Below, piece after piece: positions 1-9,570 of a stretch of 64,000 nt of DNA (positions are counted from its first letter, which is position 1; each line of letters starts with the position of its first letter). Below the pieces are notes generated by a model, which saw nothing but the letters and a program-made list of their open reading frames with translations, was not told the origin of the DNA and ran no database searches. Source of the DNA: Pseudomonas sp. TH43 (GTDB lineage Bacteria > Pseudomonadota > Gammaproteobacteria > Pseudomonadales > Pseudomonadaceae); NCBI RefSeq assembly GCF_016650635.1, contig NZ_JAEKFI010000003.1, positions 434,001 through 498,000 of the forward strand. Reading direction: 5' to 3'. A program made the position numbers and the translations under genes.

Positions 1-2067
1 CAGTTGCGGCAAGGCATGCAGCGCCGCCACCACTTTGGGCACCCACTCATCGAGGGTGCTCTGATCATCGGCCGTCATCGTGTACTGATATTGCGCCCCG
101 CTCTGCCGCCCGCCGACGGTGATGTCCTGAGCCGATTGCAGATACAGCCGCGTGCCCGGCATGTCGCCCAGCGTATGGCGGATCTGCGCGATGACCTGAT
201 CGGCGCTGTCTTTGCGATCGGCCAGCGCCTTGAGGGTGATGAACAACTGCGCACTGTTCACTGCACCGCCGATGCCACCGCCACCGCCGACAAAACCACC
301 GACCGTGGCGACATTCGGGTTACCCAAGACCTTCTGGTTGATCTCGCTGAAGTTCGCCTGAATCGCCCCGAAGGAAATGCTTTGCGCAGCGATGATGCTA
401 CCGGACATGCGCCCGGTGTCTTCCTGCGGAAAGAAGCCCTTGGGTACCAGCACATACAGCCCACAAGCCAGCACAATCACCAGCAGGGTCAGCAACCCCA
501 TCAACAACGAATGCTCGATGACCCAGCCCAATGTGCGGTCGTAGAAGCGGTGAAAACGCGAGTCGGGCTGATTGCTGCTGCTCTGTTCCTTCGTGCGCAG
601 CAACACACTGGCGAGCATCGGTGTCACCGTCAGCGACACCACCATGGAAATCACGATGGCCACCGACAGCGAAATCGAGAATTCGCGGAACAGTCGTCCG
701 ACAATCCCGCCCATCAGCAACAACGGAATGAACACCGCCACCAGCGAAACACTGATGGTCATCACAGTGAAACCCACTTCGCGCGACCCGGCCAACGCGG
801 CTTGCACGCGGCTCTCGCCCTTCTCCAGATGACGCATGATGTTCTCGACCACGACGATGGCGTCGTCCACCACAAACCCGGTGGAGATGGTCAGTGCCAT
901 CAGCGACAAGTTGTTCAGGCTGTAGCCGAGAAAGTACATCGCGCCAAAAGTGCCGAGCAGCGACAGCGGTACGACAATGGCCGGGATCAGCGTACTGCGC
1001 CAGTCGCGGAAAAACGCGAAGGTCACCAGCGTCACCAGCACAATCGAAATCAGCAACGTCAGTTCGACGTCTCGCAATGACGCGCGAATGGTGCTGGTGC
1101 GATCCATCAGGACATTGATCTTGATCGCCGACGGAATCGAGCTTTGCAGAAACGGCAGGTCAGCCTTCACCGCATCCACGGTGTCGATGACATTGGCCCC
1201 GGGCTGTTTGAACACCACCAGCAACACCGCCGGTTTGCCATTCGACAAGCCGAAGTTGCGCAGGTCTTCGACGTCTTCGCTGACATCGCCCAAATCGGCG
1301 ATACGCACCAGATCGCCATTGCGCTGTTTGACCACCAACGGCGCGTAGTCAGCGCCCTGATAGAGCATGTCGTTGGCCTTCAGGCCGTAGGATTGGTCAC
1401 CCAGCGCCAGTGTGCCCTTGGGCAGGTTGACGTTGGCGGCCTGAATCACCTGGCGCACTTGCTCCAGGCTGACGCCATAGCGGTTGAGTCGATCCGGATT
1501 GAGCTCAATGCGCACCGCCGGCAAAGAGGCGCCGCCCACGGTGACGTCGCCGACGCCGGTGGTCTGCAACAAGCGTTGCTCCAGCAGCGTCGAGGCAACG
1601 TCATACATTTGGCCGCGAGTGGCGCTGTCAGAAGTCAGGCTGAGGATGAGGATCGGCGAATCGGCCGGGTTGACCTTGCGGTAGGTCGGGTTGCCGGACA
1701 AGTCGCTGGGCAGGTTGCTGCGTGCCGCGTTGATTGCTGCCTGTACATCCCGAGCGGCACCATCGATGTCACGGTTGAGGTCAAATTGCAGAGTGATGCG
1801 CGTCGCCCCCAGCGAACTCGCCGAGGTCATTTCGGTGACCCCGGCGATCTGCCCGAACTGGCGTTCGAGTGGCGTCGCCACCGATGAGGCAACCGTGCTC
1901 GGATCAGCACCCGGCAACGAGGCACGCACACTGATGGTCGGAAAATCGACCTCGGGCAGCGGCGCCACTGGCAGCAGATTGAACGCCAACACACCGAACA
2001 GCGCCAACCCTACCGCCAATAAAGTGGTGGCGATCGGTCGCTGGATAAACGGCGCGCTAAGGTTCAT
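1..2067 (-). CDS. mdtC: RND efflux pump inner-membrane subunit MdtC/MuxC-like (partial)
   Basis: The C-terminal part lies beyond the left window edge, leaving the first 689 codons of an RND family usually about 1,030 residues long. It is a proton-driven drug exporter subunit that works with MdtB and the periplasmic adaptor MdtA. The start (MNLSAPFIQRPIATTLL) is the typical RND first transmembrane helix, followed by the LPEVDFPTI segment and the periplasmic porter region. The second membrane block carries the proton-relay region around GFVVDDAIVVVENI. The start codon overlaps the end of mdtB by 11 bp, so the two are probably co-translated. It was translated by hand because no stop falls within the window. 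Confidence 0.9.
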   Translation of the reverse strand, partial: MNLSAPFIQRPIATTLLAVGLALFGVLAFNLLPVAPLPEVDFPTISVRASLPGADPSTVASSVATPLERQFGQIAGVTEMTSASSLGATRITLQFDLNRDIDGAARDVQAAINAARSNLPSDLSGNPTYRKVNPADSPILILSLTSDSATRGQMYDVASTLLEQRLLQTTGVGDVTVGGASLPAVRIELNPDRLNRYGVSLEQVRQVIQAANVNLPKGTLALGDQSYGLKANDMLYQGADYAPLVVKQRNGDLVRIADLGDVSEDVEDLRNFGLSNGKPAVLLVVFKQPGANVIDTVDAVKADLPFLQSSIPSAIKINVLMDRTSTIRASLRDVELTLLISIVLVTLVTFAFFRDWRSTLIPAIVVPLSLLGTFGAMYFLGYSLNNLSLMALTISTGFVVDDAIVVVENIMRHLEKGESRVQAALAGSREVGFTVMTISVSLVAVFIPLLLMGGIVGRLFREFSISLSVAIVISMVVSLTVTPMLASVLLRTKEQSSSNQPDSRFHRFYDRTLGWVIEHSLLMGLLTLLVIVLACGLYVLVPKGFFPQEDTGRMSGSIIAAQSISFGAIQANFSEINQKVLGNPNVATVGGFVGGGGGIGGAVNSAQLFITLKALADRKDSADQVIAQIRHTLGDMPGTRLYLQSAQDITVGGRQSGAQYQYTMTADDQSTLDEWVPKVVAALHALPQL

Positions 2068-5000
2068 CGCGATACGCCTCGGCCATCGGCCGGCGCCGAC
2101 TGAAACGCTGCTCCAGACCGTGCATGGCGAGGAAAATCACTGGCGTCGAAAACAGCGTCAGCAACTGGCTCAACAACAGCCCGCCAATGATCGCAATCCC
2201 CAGCGGATGGCGCAGTTCCGAGCCGATCCCGGTGCCCAGCGCCAGCGGCACCGCGCCAAACAGCGAGGCCATGCTGGTCATCAGGATCGGTCGGAAACGT
2301 AGCTCGGCGGCCTGACGAATCGCCGCGACGGGATCCAGCCCACCCTCCCGCTCCAGTTCCAGCGCGAAGTCGACCATCATGATGCCGTTCTTCATGACGA
2401 TGCCGATCAACAGCACGATGCCGATCAAGCCGATGATGTCGAACTGCGTACCGGTGATCAGCAGCGCCAGCAACGCTCCAAGCGCGGCTGATAGCAACGT
2501 CGACAGAATCGTCACCGGGTGCACAAAACTTTCGTAGAGAATGCCCAGCATCAGGTACACCACGATGATCGCCGCCAGTACCAGAAACACCTGGTTGGAC
2601 AGTGACGCCTCGAACGTCGCCGCTGCGCCTTCCAGATTTGCCTGCACCGACTGTGGCAGGCCGGCCTGGGTTTCGATCTGCTTGAGTCTCGTCACCGCCG
2701 CGCCGAGCGTCTGCCCGGGGGCGAGGTTGAACGAGACATCGGCGTACGGAAACTGACCGAGACGGTTGATCGTCGCTGGCGCGCGAATCACCTGAAGGGT
2801 GGCCATGCTCGACAGCGGAGCCACTCCGCCGCCGGGAATGTCGACGTACAACCCGGTCAACAGATCGGTGAGATTACGTGGCGGATGGTCGGTGGCGATC
2901 ACCACGTGATACTGGTTGAGCTGGGTATATATCGTCGACACCTGCCGCTGACCAAACGCGTCGTACAACACATCGTCGATGGCTTGCGGAGTAATGCCCA
3001 GGCGCGAAGCGGTGGCGCGGTCGACATTGAGCTGGATCTGGTTACCGAACTGCATCGCCTGACTTTGCACGTCGGTAAACATCGGATCGTGCTTGATCGC
3101 TGCCAGCAGTTTAGCCGTCCACTGCTCCAGCACATCCGGATCGGTGGCCTGTAGCCCCAGACGATAACTGGTGGTCGACACCGTGGCGTCGAGAGTCAGA
3201 TCCTGCACGCTGTGCAGGTACAGGCGAATCCCGGCGTCGTCGGCGTTGGCATCCGCAAGCCGCCGAATCACCGCCGCGCTGCTGTCGCGATCGCCGTGCG
3301 GCTTGAGGTTGATCAGCAGGTTGCCCTGATTGATCGTCGGGTTGGTCTGGTCGATGCCGACGAAGGACGACAGGCTCGCCACCGCCGGATCCTTCAAGAT
3401 CCGCGCTGCCAGCCTCTGTTGCTCAATCTGCATCTGCTGGAAGGAAATAGTCGGCGACGCCTGGGAAATCCCTTGAATCAGCCCAGTGTCCTGTTCGGGG
3501 AAAAAGCCCTTGGGCATCACCACGATAATCAGCAACGTCAGCAACCCGGTACACACCACAGAGATCAGCGTCAGCCCACGGTGCAGCAGCACCCAATCGA
3601 GGCCTTTGACGTAATAACCATTGATCCGGTCAAAAAAATCGACCCGGCGCTCCTCGTGTTTGTCCTTGAGCAGTCGCGAACACATCATCGGCGTCAGCGT
3701 CAGGGTGATCAGCGCCGAGATGACGATGGTCACCGCCACGGTCATGGCGAACTCACGGAACAACCGGCCGACCACATCGCCCATGAACAGCAGCGGTATC
3801 ATCACCGCGATCAGAGCCACCGACAGCGAGATGATGGTGAAGCCGATTTGTTCCGACCCTTTGAGCGCGGCTTGCAGCGGCGAGTCTCCGGCTTCGAGGT
3901 AACGAGTGATGTTTTCGATCATGACGATGGCGTCGTCGACCACGAAGCCGATCGCGATGGTCAGCGCCATCAGCGTCAGGTTATTCAGCGAAAACCCCAG
4001 TGCGTAGGCCACCGCCAAGGTGCCGACCAGCGTCAGCGGCACGGTCACCGCCGGAATGATCGTCGCGGGAATGTTGCGCAGGAACAGGAAAATCACCATC
4101 ACCACCAGCAACACCGCCACACCCAATTCGTATTGCACGTCGGTGACCGAGGCGCGGATGGTCTGGGTGCGGTCGGTGAGCACGCTGACCTTCAGTGTCG
4201 CCGGCAGACTGGCGCGCAGTTTGGGCAACAGTTGCTGCACCCGGTCGACCACGTCAATAACATTGGCGCCGGGCTGGCGCTGGATATTGAGAACAATCGA
4301 TGGCGTGCTGTTTGTCCATGCGGCCTGGCGCGGGTTCTCCGGCCCTTGAGTGGAGGTAGCAATCTGCGACAAGCGAATCGGCGCGCCATTTTTGTAGGCG
4401 ATCACCAGGTCGCGGTATTCCTCGGCCGACTGCAACTGGTCGTTGGTGCCAATCGAATAGGCCTGATATTTACCGTCGATATTGCCCTTGGCCTGATTGA
4501 CGTTGGCCGTGCCCAATGAGGTGCGCAAGTCATCAAGGGATAAACCGAGACTGTTCAGCGCCGAGGTGTTGGCCTCGACCCGGACTGCCGGACGCTGGCC
4601 GCCGCTGAGGGTGACCAGACCGACGCCGGTGATCTGCGAGATTTTCTGCGCCAGCCGCGTGTCGGCGAGGTCTTCGACCTTGGTCAGCGGCAACACATCG
4701 GAGGTCAGCGACAGGGTCAGCACCGGCGCGTCGGCCGGGTTGACCTTGCTGTACACCGGCGGATACGGCAGGTTGGCCGGCAGGAACGTGCCAGCGGCGT
4801 TGATCGCGGCTTGCACTTCCTGCTCGGCGACATCCAGCGAAAGCGACAAATCGAATTGCAGGGTGACCACCGAAGCACCGTCGGAACTGGTCGAATTCAT
4901 CGATTTGAGGCCCGGCATCTCGCCGAGCTGACGCTCAAGCGGTGCGGTGATCGACGAACTGATGACCTCGGGACTTGCGCCCGGATATTGGGTGAACACC

Positions 5001-5137
5001 TGAATGGTCGGGTAATCGACTTCCGGTAGCGCCGACACCGACAGCAAGTGATAACCGAGCAGCCCGAGCAACAACACCGCCACCATCAGCAACGTGGTGG
5101 CCACCGGGCGTTCGATGAAGGGGCGCGAAACGTTCAT
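2057..5137 (-). CDS. mdtB: RND efflux pump inner-membrane subunit MdtB/MuxB-like
   Basis: Full-length RND transporter of 1,026 residues, the usual size. It shows the N-terminal PFIERPVATTLL helix, the LPEVDYPTIQVFTQYPG segment, two periplasmic porter halves and the GFVVDDAIVMIENI proton-relay helix. It should form a heterotrimer with the adjacent MdtC and export drugs through an outer-membrane channel that is not in this window. The ATG has a strong GAGGAGG ribosome site and lies 13 bp after mdtA. Two consecutive RND genes behind one adaptor is diagnostic of the MdtABC/MuxABC class rather than AcrB/MexB systems. Confidence 0.95.
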   Translation of the reverse strand: MNVSRPFIERPVATTLLMVAVLLLGLLGYHLLSVSALPEVDYPTIQVFTQYPGASPEVISSSITAPLERQLGEMPGLKSMNSTSSDGASVVTLQFDLSLSLDVAEQEVQAAINAAGTFLPANLPYPPVYSKVNPADAPVLTLSLTSDVLPLTKVEDLADTRLAQKISQITGVGLVTLSGGQRPAVRVEANTSALNSLGLSLDDLRTSLGTANVNQAKGNIDGKYQAYSIGTNDQLQSAEEYRDLVIAYKNGAPIRLSQIATSTQGPENPRQAAWTNSTPSIVLNIQRQPGANVIDVVDRVQQLLPKLRASLPATLKVSVLTDRTQTIRASVTDVQYELGVAVLLVVMVIFLFLRNIPATIIPAVTVPLTLVGTLAVAYALGFSLNNLTLMALTIAIGFVVDDAIVMIENITRYLEAGDSPLQAALKGSEQIGFTIISLSVALIAVMIPLLFMGDVVGRLFREFAMTVAVTIVISALITLTLTPMMCSRLLKDKHEERRVDFFDRINGYYVKGLDWVLLHRGLTLISVVCTGLLTLLIIVVMPKGFFPEQDTGLIQGISQASPTISFQQMQIEQQRLAARILKDPAVASLSSFVGIDQTNPTINQGNLLINLKPHGDRDSSAAVIRRLADANADDAGIRLYLHSVQDLTLDATVSTTSYRLGLQATDPDVLEQWTAKLLAAIKHDPMFTDVQSQAMQFGNQIQLNVDRATASRLGITPQAIDDVLYDAFGQRQVSTIYTQLNQYHVVIATDHPPRNLTDLLTGLYVDIPGGGVAPLSSMATLQVIRAPATINRLGQFPYADVSFNLAPGQTLGAAVTRLKQIETQAGLPQSVQANLEGAAATFEASLSNQVFLVLAAIIVVYLMLGILYESFVHPVTILSTLLSAALGALLALLITGTQFDIIGLIGIVLLIGIVMKNGIMMVDFALELEREGGLDPVAAIRQAAELRFRPILMTSMASLFGAVPLALGTGIGSELRHPLGIAIIGGLLLSQLLTLFSTPVIFLAMHGLEQRFSRRRPMAEAYRDEP

Positions 5138-5150
5138 GCTGGTCGCCTCC

Positions 5151-6278
5151 TCACTGCGTGACGACTTTCACCGCAGAACCATCGTCGAGTTTGTCGGCCC
5201 CCTCGGTGACCACTTTTTCACCCTGCTTGACGCCGTTGTCGAGCACCGCCGTGACATCGCCGGTGGCCGGGCCGGTCTTGATGTTGCGTAGGCTGACTTT
5301 GCTGCCGGGGTCGACCACAACAAAGACGAAATCGCCTTTGCTGCCATGCTGGATCGCCCGGGTCGGCACCACGCTGATCTGCTTCAGCGTGTCAGCCTTG
5401 AGCCGGGCGTTGACGAATTGATTGGGGAACAGTGCGTTGCCCGCGTCATCGAACTGCGCCTTGACCTTGATCGTGCCCGTGCTGGTGTCGACCTGATTGT
5501 CCAGCGCCAACAAGCTGCCGGCCGCCAGCAGGTTGTGTTTGTTACGGTCATAGGCCAACACCGTCACGGTGCCTTTGGCCATAGCTTGATTGATCGCCGC
5601 CAAGTCATCTTCAGGCACCGCGAACACCACAGTGGCCGGGGTTATCTGAGTGATCACGGCAATGCCGGTGGTACTGGTAGTGGTCACGTAGTTGCCAGGA
5701 TCGACCTGACGCAGGCCGACCACACCGTCCACCGGCGACGTGATGGTGCAATAACTCAGCTGCACTTCAAGGTTCTGCAGGCTGCCCTCATCGGCGGCGA
5801 CCGTGCCTTGCAACTGTTGAACCAGCGAGGCTTGGGTATCGACAGTTTGCTGGGTGGTGGAGCCGACTTTGATCAGCTCGCGATAACGCGCCAGATCGCG
5901 CACGGCGTTACTCAGCAGCGCCTGATCGTGCATCAGCGTGCCTTTGGCGACTGCCACTTGCGCCTTGAGCGCCCGGTCATCAATGCGGGCGATGACTTGG
6001 CCTTTGTGCACCTGTTGGCCCTCTTTGAATTCGACCGAACCGAGAATCCCGTCGACTTGGGAAATCACCGTCACGCTTCGGGTTGGCGTGACGGTGCCGA
6101 GGGCATCGATGTACACCGGCACGTCTTGCAGGGTGACGGCCACCGCCGCCACCGGTTCGGCAGGCGGCGGGGGTTTGCTGCGGTGTTGTCCCTGGCTCAG
6201 GTAAAACCACAGGGCAAGCGCCAGCAACAGCCCGATGCCAAACATCAGCACGAATTTGCCTCGCCTGCGTTTTTCCAT
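5151..6278 (-). CDS. mdtA: Periplasmic adaptor (membrane fusion protein) MdtA/MuxA-like
   Basis: Adaptor subunit joining the MdtB/MdtC pump to an outer-membrane channel. The product is 375 residues. After a basic start (MEKRRRGKF) there is one membrane helix, a Pro-rich stretch (KPPPPAEPV), a lipoyl/hairpin region (GTVTPTRSVTVISQVDGI ... SPVDGVVGLRQVDPG) and the beta-barrel domain, as in HlyD/AcrA-type proteins. I prefer the ATG at 6278 over a GTG six codons upstream because GAGG lies at ribosome-site distance. It is the first gene of mdtABC, divergent from the TetR gene. Confidence 0.9.
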   Translation of the reverse strand: MEKRRRGKFVLMFGIGLLLALALWFYLSQGQHRSKPPPPAEPVAAVAVTLQDVPVYIDALGTVTPTRSVTVISQVDGILGSVEFKEGQQVHKGQVIARIDDRALKAQVAVAKGTLMHDQALLSNAVRDLARYRELIKVGSTTQQTVDTQASLVQQLQGTVAADEGSLQNLEVQLSYCTITSPVDGVVGLRQVDPGNYVTTTSTTGIAVITQITPATVVFAVPEDDLAAINQAMAKGTVTVLAYDRNKHNLLAAGSLLALDNQVDTSTGTIKVKAQFDDAGNALFPNQFVNARLKADTLKQISVVPTRAIQHGSKGDFVFVVVDPGSKVSLRNIKTGPATGDVTAVLDNGVKQGEKVVTEGADKLDDGSAVKVVTQ

Positions 6279-6471
6279 GGTCGCCGCCTCGCGCACTTGA
6301 TCGCTGCCTAGACTCTAGCAGCGCCGCCGCAGTGGGCCTGGCGGATGGAGCATTTGTTCAGGCGGGCGACAGACTGACGCGACGAACGCCCCGGCCGTGC
6401 ATTCTTGAGCGCCGCGCGAGGCCGGTGCTACCATGCACGACCGCCAGAACAGGCAAGGAACCACCGGGTTT

Positions 6472-7080
6472 ATGAGCACAATCCGCGAGCGCAACAAAGA
6501 ACTGATCCTGCGTGCCGCCAGTGAGGAGTTTGCCGACAAGGGCTTCGCTGCGACCAAAACCAGCGACATCGCCGCCAAAGCGGGATTGCCCAAGCCCAAC
6601 GTTTACTACTACTTCAAGTCCAAGGAAAACCTCTACCGCGAGGTGCTGGAAAGTATCATCGTGCCGATTCTGCAGGCCTCGACACCGTTCAACCCGGACG
6701 GCGTGCCGAGCGAAGTGCTCAGCGGCTACATCCGCTCGAAGATACGCATCTCCCGCGACCTGCCCTTCGCCTCCAAGGTGTTCGCCAGTGAAATCATGCA
6801 CGGCGCCCCGCACCTGAGCGCCGACCTGGTCGAACAGCTCAACGGCCAGGCCAAGCACAACATCGACTGCATCCAGAGCTGGATCGACCGCGGGCAAATC
6901 GCCCCGATCGATCCTAACCACCTGATGTTCAGCATCTGGGCCGCGACCCAGACCTACGCCGACTTCGACTGGCAGATTTCTGCTGTGACAGGGAAGGAGA
7001 AGCTGGATGAGGCGGATTACGAGGCGGCAGCGCAGACGATTATTCGGTTGGTACTCAAAGGCTGCGAGCCGGATCAGTAA
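6472..7080 (+). CDS. TetR/AcrR-family regulator, RutR/YcdC-like
   Basis: A 202-residue regulator, or 215 if the upstream ATG at 6433 is used. The N-terminal TetR helix-turn-helix is clear: RAASEEFADKGFAATKTSDI, then AKAGLPKPNVYYYFKSKENL. The C-terminal part resembles the ligand-binding domain of RutR/YcdC proteins (PFASKVFASEIMHGAPHL; IWAATQTYADFDWQI). It is divergent from mdtABC with about 190 bp between, so it is the obvious candidate repressor of the pump, although RutR relatives often sense pyrimidines. The ligand and target are inferred from position only. Confidence 0.85.
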   Translation: MSTIRERNKELILRAASEEFADKGFAATKTSDIAAKAGLPKPNVYYYFKSKENLYREVLESIIVPILQASTPFNPDGVPSEVLSGYIRSKIRISRDLPFASKVFASEIMHGAPHLSADLVEQLNGQAKHNIDCIQSWIDRGQIAPIDPNHLMFSIWAATQTYADFDWQISAVTGKEKLDEADYEAAAQTIIRLVLKGCEPDQ

Positions 7081-7095
7081 GACCGCGCTGACGCT

Positions 7096-7162
7096 ATCGC
7101 GAGCAGGCTCACTCCTACATTTGGAATGCGTTTCCCCCTGTAGGAGTGAGCCTGCTCGCGAT
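7096..7162. repeat. REPIN, GTGAGC subtype
   Basis: Two inverted copies of a 24-nt REP (core GTGAGCCTGCTCGCGAT) separated by a short loop, between the tetR stop and the RAYT gene. The core matches the REPINs at 7735, 22294 and 35671, so it is the subtype that flanks the RAYT gene. Confidence 0.9.
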
Positions 7163-7182
7163 CGAGGCGCCACGGTTTCAGC

Positions 7183-7641
7183 TCAAACCCAAATGGCATC
7201 CCACAACGGATAGTCGCCAAGCTTCTGCACCAAACCCGCCCGCAACGGATTCGCCACGACATACCGAGCCACCTTAACTAAATCCTCCTCACGCCGCAGC
7301 GCCCGGTCATGAAAACCTCTCTGCCAGAGAGGGTGGCTATCACCAGTAGACTGCCTTACGGCTTTGGCACTCAGTGACTTGGTCTTCTGCATCAGCTCAC
7401 TCAATGTTCCCTGTTGCAACTCGATCAGCCAGTGAAAATGATCCGGCATGACCACCCAGGCCAGCGAATTCGCCACGCCGGACTTCTGTGAATTGCGAAA
7501 TTGATCGACAACCAGTCTGCCCAAGCTGAAATTCCTGAAGACTGGGCGTCTCTGATACGTGTTGCTAGTCAGCAGATAAATGCGACCGGCTTCGGCGTAG
7601 CGTCCGAACCTCAATCGGTGTGCAGCGGGTGAGTCCGGCAT
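7183..7641 (-). CDS. REP-associated tyrosine transposase (RAYT)
   Basis: A 152-residue Y1/HUH-type single-strand transposase of the domesticated RAYT class, thought to mobilise or maintain REP palindromes. The metal-binding HUH signature is visible as MPDHFHWLIEL near residue 90, the downstream helix reads MQKTKSLSAKAVR, and the C-terminal WQRGFHDRALR ... ARYVVANPLRAGL is characteristic of RAYTs. The ATG at 7641 is preferred because GGAGG lies upstream. It is flanked on both sides by REPINs of one subtype, the arrangement expected for a RAYT and its substrate. Confidence 0.9.
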   Translation of the reverse strand: MPDSPAAHRLRFGRYAEAGRIYLLTSNTYQRRPVFRNFSLGRLVVDQFRNSQKSGVANSLAWVVMPDHFHWLIELQQGTLSELMQKTKSLSAKAVRQSTGDSHPLWQRGFHDRALRREEDLVKVARYVVANPLRAGLVQKLGDYPLWDAIWV

Positions 7642-7734
7642 TCCTTTGCCCTCCATGATCAGGTCATGAAAGGCTAGTGCTGTGGATTCACTTGTGTGGG
7701 CGGACTGTTGGCAGGATGTGTCTGGGAGGTCGCT

Positions 7735-7826
7735 ATCGCGAGCAGGCTCACTCCTACAGTGACTTTGAGGTGCTCAGACAATTTGTGTCAGAACACAATC
7801 CTTGTAGGAGTGAGCCTGCTCGCGAT
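7735..7826. repeat. REPIN, GTGAGC subtype
   Basis: Inverted 24-nt arms (7735-7758 and 7803-7826) identical to those at 7096-7162, with an unrelated 44-nt loop. It lies between the RAYT start and the end of the hydrolase gene. Confidence 0.9.
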
Positions 7827-7866
7827 GACTTTTCTTCAAGCGCCGCAAGATCTCACAAATAAAACC

Positions 7867-8937
7867 TCAACCCTCTTCCCCCATCACCCAGCGCAGCGCT
7901 TGCGGAAAAGAAGTTTTCCAGTCATCCGGGTAGAAATGCCCACCTTCATGGGTACGGGATTTCACCTCGTTGCCTTCACTGAACAGTTGGCGGAAATCGA
8001 CCGTCATCTGCTGATTGCCCGGCCCTTCTTTTTTGCCGTTGATCACAAACACCCTTTTGCCGTGGGCCTTGCTCACCGTCGGTGTCGGCTGCATGCCGCC
8101 GGGGGATACCAGCAGCGCACCCGCGTAATCCTCCGGATGCTGAGCCAGCAAGGCGCCCGCGTGTTGCGAACCTTGAGAGAAGCCCATCAGGTAGACGCGT
8201 TTGCGGTCGATGCATTGCTGCGCTTCCAGCTCTTTCAAGCCTTTCTGTACAACCTTGTGCGTGCCTTCGAAACCCGGGCCGATCCAGCGAAAACTGTTGG
8301 TGGCATTGATCATTTCCGTGCCATTGATGCCGAGAATGATTGCGCCGGTGTCTGCCAGCGGCTGATCACTTTCATCAAGCTCACCGTTGATGCCGTAACC
8401 GTGCAGCCACACCACGACCGGACGGCAGGCTTTGGGCGCGGGAATGCTGGCAGACGGGTTGAGGACCGAAATCGCACCGACCTTGCCGACGGAGATTTTC
8501 TTGTAGCGCTCCTGAGCATTGGCCAGAACGGTTTTATAGGTCGCCGTGTCGCGCAGCTCGGAGAAATCCTCGTCACCCGCCAGCAAAGGGCCGAACCACA
8601 AGCCGCGATCATCGGCCTCTTGAAGAAAGCGCAGAGCCAACTTGTCATCGCCACGGCGGGCAAACAGCGCAGCGACCTGATAAGGCGCCTTCAGTTGCTT
8701 GGGATCTTCACGGCTGGCTGCCAGGTAAACAGCGATCGCCTGCAGGGTATCGGTGTCTTCGAGCTTCTCGGCCCGCTCCATCAGTTCGTCTACATCATCA
8801 GCATTGATCAATGCAGAGACCACCGGGCTCAGCGCGTGGAACGCGATCTCTTCGGCGTCGGGTGTTTCCGTCGCGTGCAGGATGGGAGTACAGAGGGTCA
8901 TGGCCGTGGCCAGAGTCATGGCGAATAGCGTCTTCAC
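7867..8937 (-). CDS. Secreted alpha/beta hydrolase (esterase/PHB-depolymerase-like)
   Basis: A 356-residue protein with a GTG start and a good AAGGAAG ribosome site. Residues 1-22 form a signal peptide (FAMTLATAMTLCTPILHATE), so it is probably periplasmic or secreted. Residues 30-150 are helical and TPR-like, of unknown role. The hydrolase domain follows: VVVWLHGYGINGELD (oxyanion region), nucleophile elbow GFSQGSQ and a likely catalytic His in EGGHFYPDDW. The substrate cannot be told from sequence; the closest general type is the phospholipase/carboxylesterase or feruloyl-esterase/PHB-depolymerase superfamily. It appears to be a single gene. Confidence 0.75.
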   Translation of the reverse strand: MKTLFAMTLATAMTLCTPILHATETPDAEEIAFHALSPVVSALINADDVDELMERAEKLEDTDTLQAIAVYLAASREDPKQLKAPYQVAALFARRGDDKLALRFLQEADDRGLWFGPLLAGDEDFSELRDTATYKTVLANAQERYKKISVGKVGAISVLNPSASIPAPKACRPVVVWLHGYGINGELDESDQPLADTGAIILGINGTEMINATNSFRWIGPGFEGTHKVVQKGLKELEAQQCIDRKRVYLMGFSQGSQHAGALLAQHPEDYAGALLVSPGGMQPTPTVSKAHGKRVFVINGKKEGPGNQQMTVDFRQLFSEGNEVKSRTHEGGHFYPDDWKTSFPQALRWVMGEEG

Positions 8938-9036
8938 GCAGATCTTCCTTGATACATAAACGAGAGGGGCGGCAGTCTATAGACCCCACCCCTCTTCGTC
9001 ATCATCACGCTTTCAGACGTGCTGATTTATTTCCAC

Positions 9037-9477
9037 TCAGGCCGCCACCCCCGCATCCGCGCGCAGTTCCAGCGCCTCTACCGCTTTGATCGCCACTTGT
9101 TCATCGATGTCCGACAGATCGCCGCTGATACCGATCGCTCCCAGCACATTCCCGGCCTGATCACGAATCAACACACCGCCCGGTGCCGGCACGACGCTGC
9201 CCTGGCCCATGCTGTTCAGCGCAGCAATAAAAGCCGGACGTTGCTGGGCGTCCAGCGCCAGCAGGCGCGAGCCTTTACCCAGGGCAATCGCGCCCCAGGC
9301 TTTGCCGATGGCGATATCCGGGCGCAGCAGGCTCGCGCCGTCTTCGCGTTGCAGGGTGATCAGGTGGCCGCCGGTATCGAGTACCGCAATGGTCAGCGGC
9401 GCAGCGGAGATTGCCCGCCCGGCGCTGATGGCTTCGTTGACCAGCTTGACTGCGACTTTCAAGGTTAAAGCGCTCAT
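9037..9477 (-). CDS. GlcG/HbpS family protein (DUF336)
   Basis: A 146-residue single-domain protein of the GlcG/HbpS fold. Family signs are IAVLDTGGHLITLQREDGA, RPDIAIGKAWGAIALG, VPAPGGVLIRD and GNVLGAIGISGD. Members are found in glycolate/glyoxylate and haem-related loci, and the biochemical role is not settled. The GAGG site precedes the ATG. It is transcribed divergently from gcl across a region with two identical palindromes, which suggests joint regulation with glyoxylate metabolism. Confidence 0.85.
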   Translation of the reverse strand: MSALTLKVAVKLVNEAISAGRAISAAPLTIAVLDTGGHLITLQREDGASLLRPDIAIGKAWGAIALGKGSRLLALDAQQRPAFIAALNSMGQGSVVPAPGGVLIRDQAGNVLGAIGISGDLSDIDEQVAIKAVEALELRADAGVAA

Positions 9478-9570
9478 GGTGCCGTCCTCATTTTGTTATT
9501 GGGAAAGTCGTGGGCCTGCGGTTTTCTGCCGCAGTCCGATGCAACAAATAGAACACAATGAGTTATTTTT

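Noticed and set aside
3212..4519. 435-codon open frame opposite mdtB
   Set aside because: Antisense shadow, rich in Gln, His and Arg, within a clear RND gene.
8962..8999. Possible terminator after the GlcG-like gene
   Set aside because: GAGGGG/CCCCTC pairing exists but the loop is long and no clear T-run follows.
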